Positions 24,387-34,474 of a DNA stretch of 64,000 bases are shown piece after piece; the first letter of the stretch is position 1, and each line of letters starts with the position of its first letter. The translations under genes and the position numbers were made by a program. The DNA comes from Spinacia oleracea (taxonomy: Eukaryota; Streptophyta; Magnoliopsida; Caryophyllales; Amaranthaceae), in contig NC_079491.1 of assembly GCF_020520425.1 (NCBI RefSeq), forward strand, positions 32,913,449 through 32,977,448, in the 5' to 3' direction. The notes under the pieces were generated by a model. The model saw only the letters and a program-made list of their open reading frames with translations. It did not search any database and was not told where the DNA came from.

Positions 24387-24758
24387 CTTAATGATATATG
24401 CGTTTTATATAGAGTTTTTACCCCCGTCCCTTAGTACTTCTATGTATCAAACGTGCTCTTAGGAGCCGTTTCTAGTACTAATGTGTGTTATTGAGTGTGC
24501 CTTGAGTTTCAGGTTTGATTATGAGAAATGGGTCGTTTTAGACCCGTTTCATTGTTGATCAAGGCCACTATATGAGTCCGAGAAGTTCGGGACCTCCATC
24601 GTCGACTTTCGGGAGCCTTAGATGCTTATGGTTGAGCCCCGGGAGTTAGACTTGGTGATACGGGCGAGATACATTGAAGATTGCAAATCGCCCTGGAAGC
24701 TGAGGGCGAAATGCAACCATCGGAAGGAAGTATAAGCAAGGCAAGTTCATCAACGCGC

Positions 24759-24912
24759 GCCCGATCGGGCGCAGCTCGCCCGATGCGGATCGGGCGGTCA
24801 ATCTGGAGGCTTTGTGGAGATTTCGCAATCCGCCCGATCGGGCGGATTTTGGCCCGATCGGGCCGACTATCGAGTGATTCGCCCGATCGGGCGAAGAGCC
24901 GCCCGATCGGGC
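24759..24912. repeat. GCCCGATCGGGC palindrome cluster (5' LTR)
   Basis: Five exact copies of the 12-bp palindrome GCCCGATCGGGC and one split form GCCCGATGCGGATCGGGC in 154 bp. The same cluster, slightly mutated, is at 33050-33203 in the 3' LTR. Confidence 0.9.
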
Positions 24913-24977
24913 GACGCCAACCCCTGATGCTTTTTCGCGTTTTTTCTTTCCGGTTTTTGGCTTGTATTTTGGGCAAA

Positions 24978-24986
24978 CTATAAATA
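24978..24986 (+). promoter_or_regulatory. TATA box of Athila-like LTR
   Basis: CTATAAATA, 66 bp after the palindrome cluster; the equivalent in the 3' LTR is 33269-33277. Confidence 0.6.
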
Positions 24987-25813
24987 CTAGCCCTTTTATT
25001 TTTAGTAAACATCTTATTTTCCAGCACAAAACCCTTAGTTTATTTCTCTAAGTTTTATTTTTCTCTCTACATCAATTCAAACACTTAGTTCGATTTATAT
25101 AAAAACGCAAGCTTTCAATTTCCATTGTTCTTCAAGTCGGTATTGTTTCTTACTTTAATTTATTCTATTTCTTTGATCATGTTTTCCATTATGTTAATCG
25201 CTTTGTTATTAGTTATCATGAGTGAGTAGTTTAATTTCTAGGGTTTAGGAGATCCATGAATGCATGATTGGGATTATATGTGGACTTGATTATTTGATTG
25301 ATTGATTATAATTTCTATAGCTTATTATTATTGCTCGTCAATTCTGTTCGGCCGGACTATTTTGATTTGAGTTTGATTAACCTTAGATTATGCGCCGAGA
25401 GGTATAAATCTGATGTTTTTGGTCTGTGGCTATTAGATAGGAATTATTTCTAGTACGTAGCGAGAGCCCGCTAGTTGTTATATCCTAAGGAATTCATAAG
25501 ATTCGAGAGATGCATGTTTTCCTAGTTATGATTGTTAATTAATTGTTATTGTCCGTTGTCCAATCCCGGTCTGCATTTATGGTGAACCGCTGCCCTAGAT
25601 TCCCTTAATATTGTTATATTCCAGTTTGATTATTTGCCTTAGCTTAATATACAAACCAATCCAATTCTTTGTTACCAGTAGTCTAGATTAGTTAATTAAT
25701 AGTGGAAAGAACATTGTTTCCCTGTGGATACGATCCCTGCTTCCCTTGCTACATTTTTAGTTGGTGAACGTTAGGTTATTTTTGATTAGGTGATACGACT
25801 TTAGCCTGTCAAA

Positions 25814-25833
25814 TTTTGGCGCCGTTGCCGGGG
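25814..25833 (+). other. Primer binding site (tRNA-Asp type)
   Basis: TTTTGGCGCCGTTGCCGGGG, complementary to the 3' end of plant tRNA-Asp and standard for Athila elements. Confidence 0.8.
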
Positions 25834-25925
25834 AAACGGTTTTATTTTCTGTTATTAATTGTTTTTCTGGATTATTGTTTGTCACTTCTCAAGGGACTCC
25901 CGTTCCTTGAGACCGGATCTCACGA

Positions 25926-28568
25926 ATGTTTTCTAGTTCTTGCTTGTTTATGCCCAGGACTGTCCATACCAGCGATCTGACTTCGTTCGATCCTGAACCT
26001 GAACGGACCTTTCGTAGACGGCGTAGATTCGTTGAACAGTTGAGAGACTATTCTGACTCTGAATCCGACCATCTGATTAGCAATCTATTCCATACAGATT
26101 CAGAGATGGGTGACCAAGCACCACCACCCCCACTTGTGCCAAGGCTTACAGACTATTCTAAACCAAGTCTGTCTATGCTTCCCAAGGCAATCATGCCTTC
26201 CAGTGCGGTCGAGAATTTCAAGATTGAACCCCAACTGATAAACATGATCGAGAGACACCAATTCGGTGGGGAAAAGGGTGAAGATCCCAATCTCCACATT
26301 CAGTCTTTCATTCAGTATTGTGCCACCATTAAGCAGAAGAATTTAACACCGGAGCAGACTATGGAGATACTCTTTCCATTTTCATTGAGTGGGAAGGCCA
26401 AGCTATGGATTAACAGTCTCAACCGCGCAGCTATGAAAATCACCGATTGGAATTCTTTAGCCCTCGCATTCTATGTTAAATATTTCCCACCTGAGAAGAC
26501 AGCTCGTCTGAGGGGTCAGATATTAGGTATCTCTCAACAAGTAGATGAGAGTTTGTTCGAAGTTTGGGAGAGATTCAAGGACTTGCAAAGAGAGTGCCCA
26601 CACCATGGTTTGGATGACTGGTTCCTGGTTCAGCAGTTTTACAATGGTCTGGGTAATGAGTCTAGGTGTCTTTTGGATTCAGCTGCCAGTGGAAGATTTA
26701 TGCAACTGGAGGTGCCTAGAGCTTTGGAGGTGATTGAGGAGATGGCCATCCATAGTGCCCAATATGGGAATCCTAGAGGTTTTGCCGACCGAGGTGTTAA
26801 GCATGAGATGAATTCTATTGAACAACTTACTGCTCAGCTAACTTCCCTACATCACAAGCTCGACAATATACAGATCGCATCTTCCCAATCCACCCAACAT
26901 GCTAGTGTCGCTGCAATGAGTGCCCAATCTGCTAATGTCTGTAATAGTTGTGGGATGCAGGGCCATTATGCACAGGTATGCCGAAGCTCCATCGAACAAT
27001 GCAATGCATTCCAGTCCTACAAGCAGAACAATCCGTATTCCAACTCATACAATGAGGGGTATAAAAATAACCCCCTATTATCATATAGGAGTACTAATGT
27101 TCATAACCCCCACCAAATTCAACACCCTCTACCACCACAACAACCCTACCAACCGCGGAGCAACTACAACTCGCAACCTAGTGGATCACCTGGCTTACCA
27201 CCACAACCTCAACCCACACAACCTGATCCCATGCTTGTAGAGATGAGGAATATGATGTTGGAATTGCAGAAATCTCTAAGCGAAAAGGATGCCAAAATCG
27301 ATGCCCTCACTGCTCATAACAAGATCATGGATAAACAGTTGGCACAAATGGCTACCGCTCTTGCAGAGAGACCCAAAGGTCAACTCCCTTCACAGCCTGT
27401 GACCAGAGAGTCTGTAAATGCTGTCACTCTGCGGAGTGGATATGAGTGTGATGGGCCACCTATGACTATAGAGGAAGGGGTTGAAGTATCTGTTAGTGGT
27501 GTTGTGCCAAGAGAAAGTGAGAAGGTGGTCAAGGATAAGGAAGCTGACACAGGGGTTGAGAAGAAAATTGAGATACAAGTTCCACCTATCAAACTTCCCT
27601 TCCCTCATCGTCAGCTAAAGAACAAGCTAGACAAGCAGTTTGGTAAGTTCTTAGAAGTGGTAAAGAATCTGCAGGTAACAGTCCCTTTCACTGAATTAAT
27701 TACTCAAATACCTGCATATGCTAAATACATGAAAGACATCTTGACTAGGAAGAGAGCATTTAGTGAGGTGGAGACTGTTGCATTTACTGAGGAGTGCAGT
27801 GCCTTACTACAAAATAAGTCTCCACCCAAGTTGAAGGACCCCGGGAGTTTCTCTATCCCGTGTAATATTGGCAACCTTTTTATTGACAAAGCCTTATGTG
27901 ATTTAGGTGCCAGTGTTAGTGTCATGCCCCTGTCTGTATGTACTAAGTTGAACATGGGTGATTTAAAAGTTACCAACATAACTCTGCAAATGGCCGATAG
28001 ATCTGTAAAATACCCCCTAGGTGTCTTAGAAGATGTGCCTGTTAGAGTAGGTAAATTCTTTATTCCTGTTGATTTTGTTGTTTTAGACATGGAAGAGGAT
28101 AGGCAAATTCCTATTATTTTAGGTCGGCCTTTCCTACACACTGCGGGGGCAATCATAGATGTCAAGAATGGCAAGTTGACGCTAAATGTGGGAGATGATA
28201 AGGTTACTTTCAATTTAACCCATGTTGCTAAGAACCCTATGGTAGAGGAGTCATGTTTTGGAGTCAATATTTCTAATGATTATTTTAATACCGAATTGAC
28301 TCATACTAACTCAAATAACTCCTCGGAAAAAGCACATGTTTCAAATTGTCTTGCAGGTGGAGGTGATCGGAGTATACACTCTTCGGCATGGGTTCGAAAG
28401 AAGGGACGGATTGATGATGCCACGACCCAAGGGGCCGAAAGTTCTGTAAACGGTGGACATCGTATTCACGATCGGGGTCGTGATCTGTCACTTCCCGTAC
28501 CACACAGCTCATCCAAGGTAATCGATGTGACACTAGGTGGCACCATCTTTGGTGCCCCCATTCGATGA
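25926..28568 (+). CDS. Gag-protease polyprotein of Athila-like element
   Basis: 880 residues. After an acidic/arginine-rich N-terminus comes a Retrotrans_gag domain (about 100-240, with LFPFSLSGKAKLWINSL). A single CCHC zinc knuckle follows (CNSCGMQGHYAQVC, about residue 338), then a Pro/Gln-rich linker and a short coiled-coil-like stretch near 440-480. A retropepsin-like protease lies at about 640-780, with the active site LCDLGASVSVMP (Athila form DLGAS) and the conserved ILGRPFLHTAGAIID strand. Its product would form particles and process them. The frame ends shortly after the protease, where autonomous relatives continue into reverse transcriptase. I chose the first ATG after the primer site. 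Confidence 0.88.
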   Translation: MFSSSCLFMPRTVHTSDLTSFDPEPERTFRRRRRFVEQLRDYSDSESDHLISNLFHTDSEMGDQAPPPPLVPRLTDYSKPSLSMLPKAIMPSSAVENFKIEPQLINMIERHQFGGEKGEDPNLHIQSFIQYCATIKQKNLTPEQTMEILFPFSLSGKAKLWINSLNRAAMKITDWNSLALAFYVKYFPPEKTARLRGQILGISQQVDESLFEVWERFKDLQRECPHHGLDDWFLVQQFYNGLGNESRCLLDSAASGRFMQLEVPRALEVIEEMAIHSAQYGNPRGFADRGVKHEMNSIEQLTAQLTSLHHKLDNIQIASSQSTQHASVAAMSAQSANVCNSCGMQGHYAQVCRSSIEQCNAFQSYKQNNPYSNSYNEGYKNNPLLSYRSTNVHNPHQIQHPLPPQQPYQPRSNYNSQPSGSPGLPPQPQPTQPDPMLVEMRNMMLELQKSLSEKDAKIDALTAHNKIMDKQLAQMATALAERPKGQLPSQPVTRESVNAVTLRSGYECDGPPMTIEEGVEVSVSGVVPRESEKVVKDKEADTGVEKKIEIQVPPIKLPFPHRQLKNKLDKQFGKFLEVVKNLQVTVPFTELITQIPAYAKYMKDILTRKRAFSEVETVAFTEECSALLQNKSPPKLKDPGSFSIPCNIGNLFIDKALCDLGASVSVMPLSVCTKLNMGDLKVTNITLQMADRSVKYPLGVLEDVPVRVGKFFIPVDFVVLDMEEDRQIPIILGRPFLHTAGAIIDVKNGKLTLNVGDDKVTFNLTHVAKNPMVEESCFGVNISNDYFNTELTHTNSNNSSEKAHVSNCLAGGGDRSIHSSAWVRKKGRIDDATTQGAESSVNGGHRIHDRGRDLSLPVPHSSSKVIDVTLGGTIFGAPIR

Positions 28569-29600
28569 GCTGTCGTGGCTCTCATCCCTTTCATGTCTAT
28601 TGTCTGCGCATAAACGGAGATTGTGTAATGGGGACATTACATCAATCTAATAGGGGATGAGTATTTCATTATCCATTTATTGCCTTAGTAGTATAAGCTT
28701 GATTGTTGATTCTAATTTTTGTGTGTTTAGTTAGTATTTTCCATTACCTACGTGTGTTTAAGTATTTCTATTACCTACGTGTGTTTAAGTATTGTTTTTG
28801 GTGTTAGTGAGGCGAGAAGAGGGCATTACGCTGTTTGGGTGTTTCTTAATGTGCAGGCCTAAAGCCCCAAGTTCGAGAAAGTGAAATTAAGCTCAAGGCC
28901 AAGCACACTGCAAATCGCCCGATGCGGATCGGGCGAGCTGCGCCCGATCGGGCGCGCACGGATGATTTTCATAAAGCTTATTTCTGCCCGATCGGGCGCA
29001 GCATGCCCGATCGAGCGGACTGGCGAGTGGAATGCTCGATCGGGCGATTTTATATTGCCCGATCGGGCGGTCTAGCGAGTGGAATGCCCGATCGGGCGAA
29101 ATTATTTTGCCCGATCGGGCGGTTGAGGAAAATTCGTGGAAAAGTCAAGGAGGAATTCTGGGCAGAAAAAGTCAAGAAAAGAGGCAATCGCAAATCGCCC
29201 GATCCGGATCGGGCGAGCTGCGCCCGGTCGGGCGCGTACGGATCAGAAGAAAAGGATCGCAAACCGCCCGATCGGGCGGAATGTCGCCCGATCGGGCGAG
29301 ATGCGATTTCAGCGACAAGTACACGGTTTCTTCTTTCTTTCTTCACTTCTTCTTCATCTTCAACCTAACTCTCTCTCTCTCCCTCCATTAAACCCCAACC
29401 TCAAAAAAAAAAAACTTCCAACCACCATATCTCCCTCAATTCTCCACCAAATTCAACAAAATTTTCATCAAAATCATCCCCTCATCATCCTCTACAACCT
29501 ACACCTAATCGATTTAAGTTTTCACTCATCCCCACAAAATCCCCAAATTCACCCAAAAAAAAAAAAACTCAAAAAACTCAAAAATTCAGATTTTTCATCA
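28569..29600 (+). other. Inter-ORF region with inverted palindrome cluster
   Basis: About 1 kb between the two ORFs, where pol would sit in a full element. 28917-29297 is a palindrome-rich block. From ~29330 a CT/CA-rich leader (TTCTTCTTTCTTTCTTC, then poly-A and CCACCA runs) leads to the ATG of the second ORF. This looks like a separate 5' leader, so the second ORF may have its own promoter or be expressed from a spliced RNA; that is inference. Confidence 0.6.
28917..29297. repeat. Internal GCCCGATCGGGC palindrome cluster
   Basis: Seven exact copies of GCCCGATCGGGC, about three single-mismatch copies and two split forms (GCCCGAT-GC-GGATCGGGC style) in 381 bp. The segment starting at 28917 is an inverted copy of part of the LTR cluster: the order split form, GAGCTGC, exact palindrome, GCGC matches the reverse complement of 24757-24795. 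Confidence 0.9.
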
Positions 29601-31064
29601 ATGGCAAATAGACCACAAAGAAAATGCACGAGGGTACCAAGAAATCAACATGAGGCTTCCACAAGCCGAGCTCGGGAACCTCCACCACCACCTCCACCAC
29701 CGCAATTCGAGCCCGACACGGATTTTCCGGATGTCATCTTTATTACGGAGGAGCAACGAGCACGATTCATGCACCTCAAATTGAGGGAGGTAATCCCTAC
29801 TCGCTTTATATGTCAAAAATCATTGCATGAAATGGGAATTGAGCGTGATGTAAAACGTGTTTTTGTTGGTGTTGGTATGAGTAGCATGTATGGTATGCTC
29901 CGTCTCACATTTAGGCGGTTGACTCTAGAATTTTTGAGTAGTTTTAATATTCGTAGGGATGGTTATCGAACCGTGTCATCGGTTCAATTTCGTGTCATGA
30001 ACCGAACCTACGCCATGAGCTTATCTGATTTTGGTAGGATTTTTGGATTGTCTACCACATATAGTAGGAAACCCAAGGAGACTCACAATAATTGTACCAT
30101 GTGGGGAAAGCTTACGGGCAATGATAATCCCGGGAGTATGCAACATTTGCATGCTTCCAAGATTCAACACCCGGTACCCATTGTCTTTTACAGGTTCCTA
30201 GGATTTACTATCTTTGGTAGGGATGAGACCCAGAACATTAGAAGTACGGAGCTAGAGATCCTAGGTGGCTACGTTTCCGAAGGAGAGGAGAGCTACAAAA
30301 TGAACCTTGCACATCACATGGCCTCTCAATTTTACTCCATAGCCACCTCCACACATACTACCAAGATTACCATTGGTGGGTTGATCACCCACATAGCCAT
30401 GGCCACGGCCAATTTTACTGAGGCTAACCAGATCCCAGTTCTGGGTAGCAACTTGCTTGATTTGGCTTATTTTGCTGGACTCCGTAGGCTGCAGGGGGAG
30501 CACGGGTTATTTAGGCCGGGAGCCATGTACTGGATGTTCGAGGGAAACAGGCTTTTCACCTTGCCTGACCCTCAGGGCCGCACTAGTTTCAGACCCGGTC
30601 AGGCTCATTATCTATTTGTTGGATTTGAGCGAGAGCCTCAGCCTGACCCCCAGCCTCAGCCTGACCCTCAGCCAGAGCCCCATCAGTACCAGCCAGAGCC
30701 TCGCACCTACTTCAGGAGGGGGCGTCGAGACACGGGGAGGCCCCAGAGTGGCCCGGTAGTTCATGAGGATCAGGGGTCCATTGATGAGAGGTTGAGCAGA
30801 CTTGAGCTCGGGTTCCGGGAGTTCGCAGCTGATCACCAGAGGACCATGTTCCCATTTTATGATCAGTATGCCAGGCAGGGCTATATTGCCCCAGATTACG
30901 AGCACCCTACCTGGTTTACCTATCCCGCGGAGGGATATGGAGCTCCGGGTTCTATGGGCACCTTCACACCCACCCAGTACGGAGGGTGGGGAGCGGGTCC
31001 TAGTGGGCATGGTGGCAGAGATGATGGTGATGATGATGGTGATGATGGCCAAGGCCATCAGTGA
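29601..31064 (+). CDS. ATHILA ORF1-like protein
   Basis: 488 residues from the ATG at 29601 (context TCATCAATGGCA). The same frame is open back to 29136, but that extension only translates the palindromes and low-complexity leader. The core (about 80-340) resembles the plant ATHILA ORF1 family: LTLEFLSSFNI, then NRTYAMSLSDFGRIFGL, then ASKIQHPVPIVFYRFLGFTIFGR, then ITIGGLITHIAMA. The C-terminal third is rich in Pro/Gln (PQPDPQPQPDPQPEPHQY) and ends with an Asp/Gly tail. Family function is unknown. The ORF occupies the env-like position of Athila elements, but I see no signal peptide or convincing transmembrane segment. The ORF looks intact. Confidence 0.8.
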   Translation: MANRPQRKCTRVPRNQHEASTSRAREPPPPPPPPQFEPDTDFPDVIFITEEQRARFMHLKLREVIPTRFICQKSLHEMGIERDVKRVFVGVGMSSMYGMLRLTFRRLTLEFLSSFNIRRDGYRTVSSVQFRVMNRTYAMSLSDFGRIFGLSTTYSRKPKETHNNCTMWGKLTGNDNPGSMQHLHASKIQHPVPIVFYRFLGFTIFGRDETQNIRSTELEILGGYVSEGEESYKMNLAHHMASQFYSIATSTHTTKITIGGLITHIAMATANFTEANQIPVLGSNLLDLAYFAGLRRLQGEHGLFRPGAMYWMFEGNRLFTLPDPQGRTSFRPGQAHYLFVGFEREPQPDPQPQPDPQPEPHQYQPEPRTYFRRGRRDTGRPQSGPVVHEDQGSIDERLSRLELGFREFAADHQRTMFPFYDQYARQGYIAPDYEHPTWFTYPAEGYGAPGSMGTFTPTQYGGWGAGPSGHGGRDDGDDDGDDGQGHQ

Positions 31065-32682
31065 TGCTGATGTTGATGATGAGGTTCGATACCCTTGAGC
31101 CAATGAGGACATTGTCTGATTTGGTTTGGGGGGGGGTTTCACACTACTTGTACATTGTAGGTATGTCTTTCTTTTATTTTCGCATTTCTTTATTTTAGTG
31201 TGTTTATTTTGGTATGTTTAATGCTTTCTAAATTAGTTTATTGCTTTGAAAAAGAAAAAAAAAAAAATACAAAAATACAAAAATACAAAAATTCAAAAAT
31301 ACGTTCCGATGAATACAATATCATGCTTCCCTGTGCCCCTTTGATTGAAAATTGTTTTGATTCTTGGTATTTGATGACGAGCAATGTGGATGCGTTAGCC
31401 ATGATTTGATATTCGATTGCTTTGATGCCTTAACATGAGTCAACTCTGACCAACTATTTGTGGACTTGGTGCTTGACTAGTTGATTTGGTTAGGATGTGT
31501 GATAGCTTCCTGGTGTGTCATTGATTTTGAGTATTGATTTGCAACTATTAGTAGTGTTTTATGACTCATATACATGCACATTGTGGAGGACGAAGGCATT
31601 TTTCTATTTAGGTAGCCTTCAGATGAAATTAGATACATTTGTCCCCTCCTTTTCTACCCATGTTGTTGCTTGTGCCCTTTTATTCGGTGACTAGCCATAT
31701 TACAAGCCCATGAAAAACCCCATTGGTTACTAGTCCCAAACCTAGCTTGGGGGAGCTAATAGTAGTGAGGTGAGGGAGTTGTAATGTGCTACATTTTGAG
31801 CACAAAGTAGGTATCGAAAAAGGAGTTCGTCTTATCATGTTTGTTGTTGAAAATGAGTTGAAAATGAAAAGAGATGAAAGAACAAAACAAATGTGAAGGT
31901 TTCTAAAAAGAAAGAAAAAAAAAAAAGAGATTGAAAAGGAAAAGAAAGAGAAAAATCTATTACTCTCATAAAAAGTTCAAAGTGTTGTTTCAATCAAGTT
32001 CTGCAAATTCATATCCTTATGAGTGATTGGTTACAATTGTGAAAAAAATGCAAGAAAGTATGGTGTTGGCTATTTGTTGTTTTGTCATGTGTTGAGTGGG
32101 AGATTATGGTCATTATGTTGATTGATCACGGTTGTTTTTAGGATTTATGCTCCCCAAAGCCAAGGCTTTAAAGCTCACATTATACCCAAATTTACCGCAC
32201 CCTTACCTAAGCCTAACATTACAAGCTTTGAAGACCTTCCGACCTTTGTGCATAGAGTCGTACTTATGTGAAAATAGTTGTTTATCAATGCAAGTTATGA
32301 CATGACACATTCCGAGTCGACTACTAGGTTGAGTGCATGTTTTTCTAGACACACGAGTGTTGTGAGTTTGGGAGGGCATTGTACACATATATGTTGGGAG
32401 GGGAGCGAACGGGTACAATTTTTATCCGCCACATAAATGAGTGACGAGTGTGTGAGCACTAGTCTTGAATTCCATTGTACACTTGTGGTTCGCTTTGCGT
32501 GACGATTGTTGAGGTGGATTGGCGGCTGAATGAATTTGATTGGTTGACATTGATGCATGCTTGTTGGATTTTGCCTTGAATCGTATCCATTGTTTTAAGA
32601 TGTGTTTGGGGTGAAGTTGATTTATGTATTCATCGATGATTTCTTTGCTTAGGGGCAAGCAAAGATCTAGCTTGGGGGAGTT
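31065..32682 (+). other. Non-coding 3' interior of Athila-like element
   Basis: 1.6 kb with no domain. It holds a tract of AAAAATACAAAAATAC repeats (31250-31300), an A-rich tract (31910-31960), and ends in AGCTTGGGGGAGTT, the polypurine tract. The phrase CTAGCTTGGGGGAG also occurs near 31742, a duplicated purine tract within the tail. Confidence 0.65.
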
Positions 32683-34102
32683 TGATATATGCGTTTTATA
32701 TAGAGTTTTTACCCCCGTCCCTTAGTACTTCTATGTATCAAACGTGCTCTTAGGAGCCGTTTCTAGTACTAATGTGTGTTATTGAGTGTGCCTTGAGTTT
32801 CAGGTTTGATTATGAGAAATGGGTCGTTTTAGACCCGTTTCATTGTTGATCAAGGCCACTATATGAGTCCGAGAAGTTCGGGACCTCCATCGTCGACTTT
32901 CGGGAGCCTTAGATGCTTATGGTTGAGCCCCGGGAGTTAGACTTGGTGATACGGGCGAGATACATTGAAGATTGCAAATCGCCCTGGAAGCTGAGGGCGA
33001 AATGCAACCATCGGAAGGAAGTATAAGCAAGGCAAGTTCATCAACGCGCGCCCGATCGGGCGCAGCTCGCCCGATGCGGATCGAGCGGTCAATCTGGAGG
33101 CTTTGTGGAGATTTCGCAATCCGCCCGATCGGGCGGATTTTGGCCCGATCGGGCCGACTATCGAGTGATTCGCCCGATCGGGCGAAGAGCCGCACGATCG
33201 GGCGACGCCAACCCCTGATGCTTTTTCGCGTTTTTTCTTTCCGGTTTTTGGCTTGTATTTTGGGCAAACTATAAATACTAGCCCTTTTATTTTTAGTAAA
33301 CATCTTATTTTCCAGCACAAAACCCTTAGTTTATTTCTCTAAGTTTTATTTTTCTCTCTACATCAATTCAAACACTTAGTTCGATTTATATAAAAACGCA
33401 AGCTTTCAATTTCCATTGTTCTTCAAGTCGGTATTGTTTCTTACTTTAATTTATTCTATTGCTTTGATCATGTTTTCCATTATGTTAATCGCTTTGTTAT
33501 TAGTTATCATGAGTGAGTAGTTTAATTTCTAGGGTTTAGGAGATCCATGAATGCATGATTGGGATTATATGTGGACTTGATTATTTGATTGATTGATTAT
33601 AATTTCTATAGCTTATTATTATTGCTCGTCAATTCTGTTCGGCCGGACTATTCTGATTTGAGTTTGATTAACCTTAGATTATGCGCCGAGAGGTATAAAT
33701 CTGATGTTTTTGGTCTGTGGCTATTAGATAGGAATTATTTCTAGTACGTAGCGAGAGCCCGCTAGTTGTTATATCCTAAGGAATTCATAAGATTCGAGAG
33801 ATGCATGTTTTCCTAGTTATGATTGTTAATTAATTGTTATTGTCCGTTGTCCAATCCCGGTCTGCATTTATGGTGAACCGCTGCCCTAGATTCCCTTAAT
33901 ATTGTTATATTCCAGTTTGATTATTTGCCTTAGCTTAATATACAAACCAATCCAATTCTTTGTTACCAGTAGTCTAGATTAGTTAATTAATAGTGGAAAG
34001 AACATTGTTTCCCTGTGGATACGATCCCTGCTTCCCTTGCTACATTTTTAGTTGGTGAACGTTAGGTTATTTTTGATTAGGTGATACGACTTTAGCCTGT
34101 CA
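32683..34102 (+). repeat. 3' LTR of Athila-like element
   Basis: 1420 bp, the same length as the 5' LTR (offset 8291). It includes the palindrome cluster at 33050-33203 and a TATA box at 33269, and is followed by the target duplication CTTAA. Confidence 0.92.
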
Positions 34103-34449
34103 CTTAATCTTCCGAGCAAAATCCCCAACATAGTATCAAGAGATTTCGTACAAATTGACATCAATTAGCCAAATCTCAAATGTTGAAGGGAATTGCAACG
34201 AATTAGGTAATTTTTCACCCTTTTCTCTTCGTTTCTTTCTCACTTTTGCCAAATAGGTGTCTGATAGGCGACGTTTTTTCGATACGCGTATCGACGCCCA
34301 TTTCCAGGCGTGAGATTTTTTGGTATGGACGAAATCACTGCTGCTCTAAAGGATTTAAGGATCAATTACGTTCCACAAGTTTCTTTTCCTTATGAAGGAA
34401 AGAATGAAATGGATAAGAAATTTGATAATGTTAAAGAAATTAATCATGA

Positions 34450-34474
34450 GGATATGCTTGAGCTTATTGATGAA
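34450..34474 (+). repeat. 25-bp direct repeat, left copy
   Basis: GGATATGCTTGAGCTTATTG plus ATGAA, coding sequence of the SPO11-like gene. The identical 25 bp recur at 41561-41585, on the far side of the insertion. The left copy is followed immediately by a Helitron 3' end (CTAG). Confidence 0.95.

Larger units (their letters stand above)
24392..25811 (+). repeat. 5' LTR of Athila-like element
   Basis: 1420 bp, TGATATATGCG to GCCTGTCA. It holds a cluster of GCCCGATCGGGC palindromes (24759-24912) about 70 bp upstream of a TATA box at 24978, so the cluster lies in U3 just before the promoter. Confidence 0.92.
24392..34102 (+). mobile_element. Young Athila-like Ty3/Gypsy element without pol
   Basis: 9711-bp element flanked by the duplication CTTAA (24387-24391 and 34103-34107), with two 1420-bp LTRs. 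The primer site TTGGCGCCGTTGCCGGGG follows the 5' LTR directly, and is the tRNA-Asp type used by Athila. The interior has a gag-protease ORF (25926-28568) and an ATHILA ORF1-like ORF (29601-31064), then a non-coding tail to the purine tract (CTTGGGGGAG). No reverse transcriptase, RNase H or integrase is visible, so it would need help in trans. By eye the LTRs differ at about four sites, suggesting roughly 0.1-0.2 million years. It landed in the leader region of the SPO11-like gene. Confidence 0.92.

Noticed and set aside
24759-24912. Regularly spaced palindromes suggesting a CRISPR-like array
   Set aside because: Plant retrotransposon LTR, irregular spacing, no unique spacers of even length; CRISPR is not expected in a plant nuclear genome.
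24626-25029. Minus-strand ORFs of 133 and 127 codons, repeated at 32917-33320
   Set aside because: They run across the GCCCGATCGGGC palindromes in the Athila LTRs (repeated PIGR/PDRA/ARSG words) and have no family resemblance.
25814-25833. tRNA gene suggested by the tRNA-Asp-like segment
   Set aside because: Only the complement of the last ~18 tRNA bases is present, directly after an LTR: a primer binding site.
29136-29600. 155-codon N-terminal extension of the ATHILA ORF1-like frame
   Set aside because: It translates the palindrome cluster and a low-complexity leader; the ATG at 29601 has better context and starts conserved-looking sequence.
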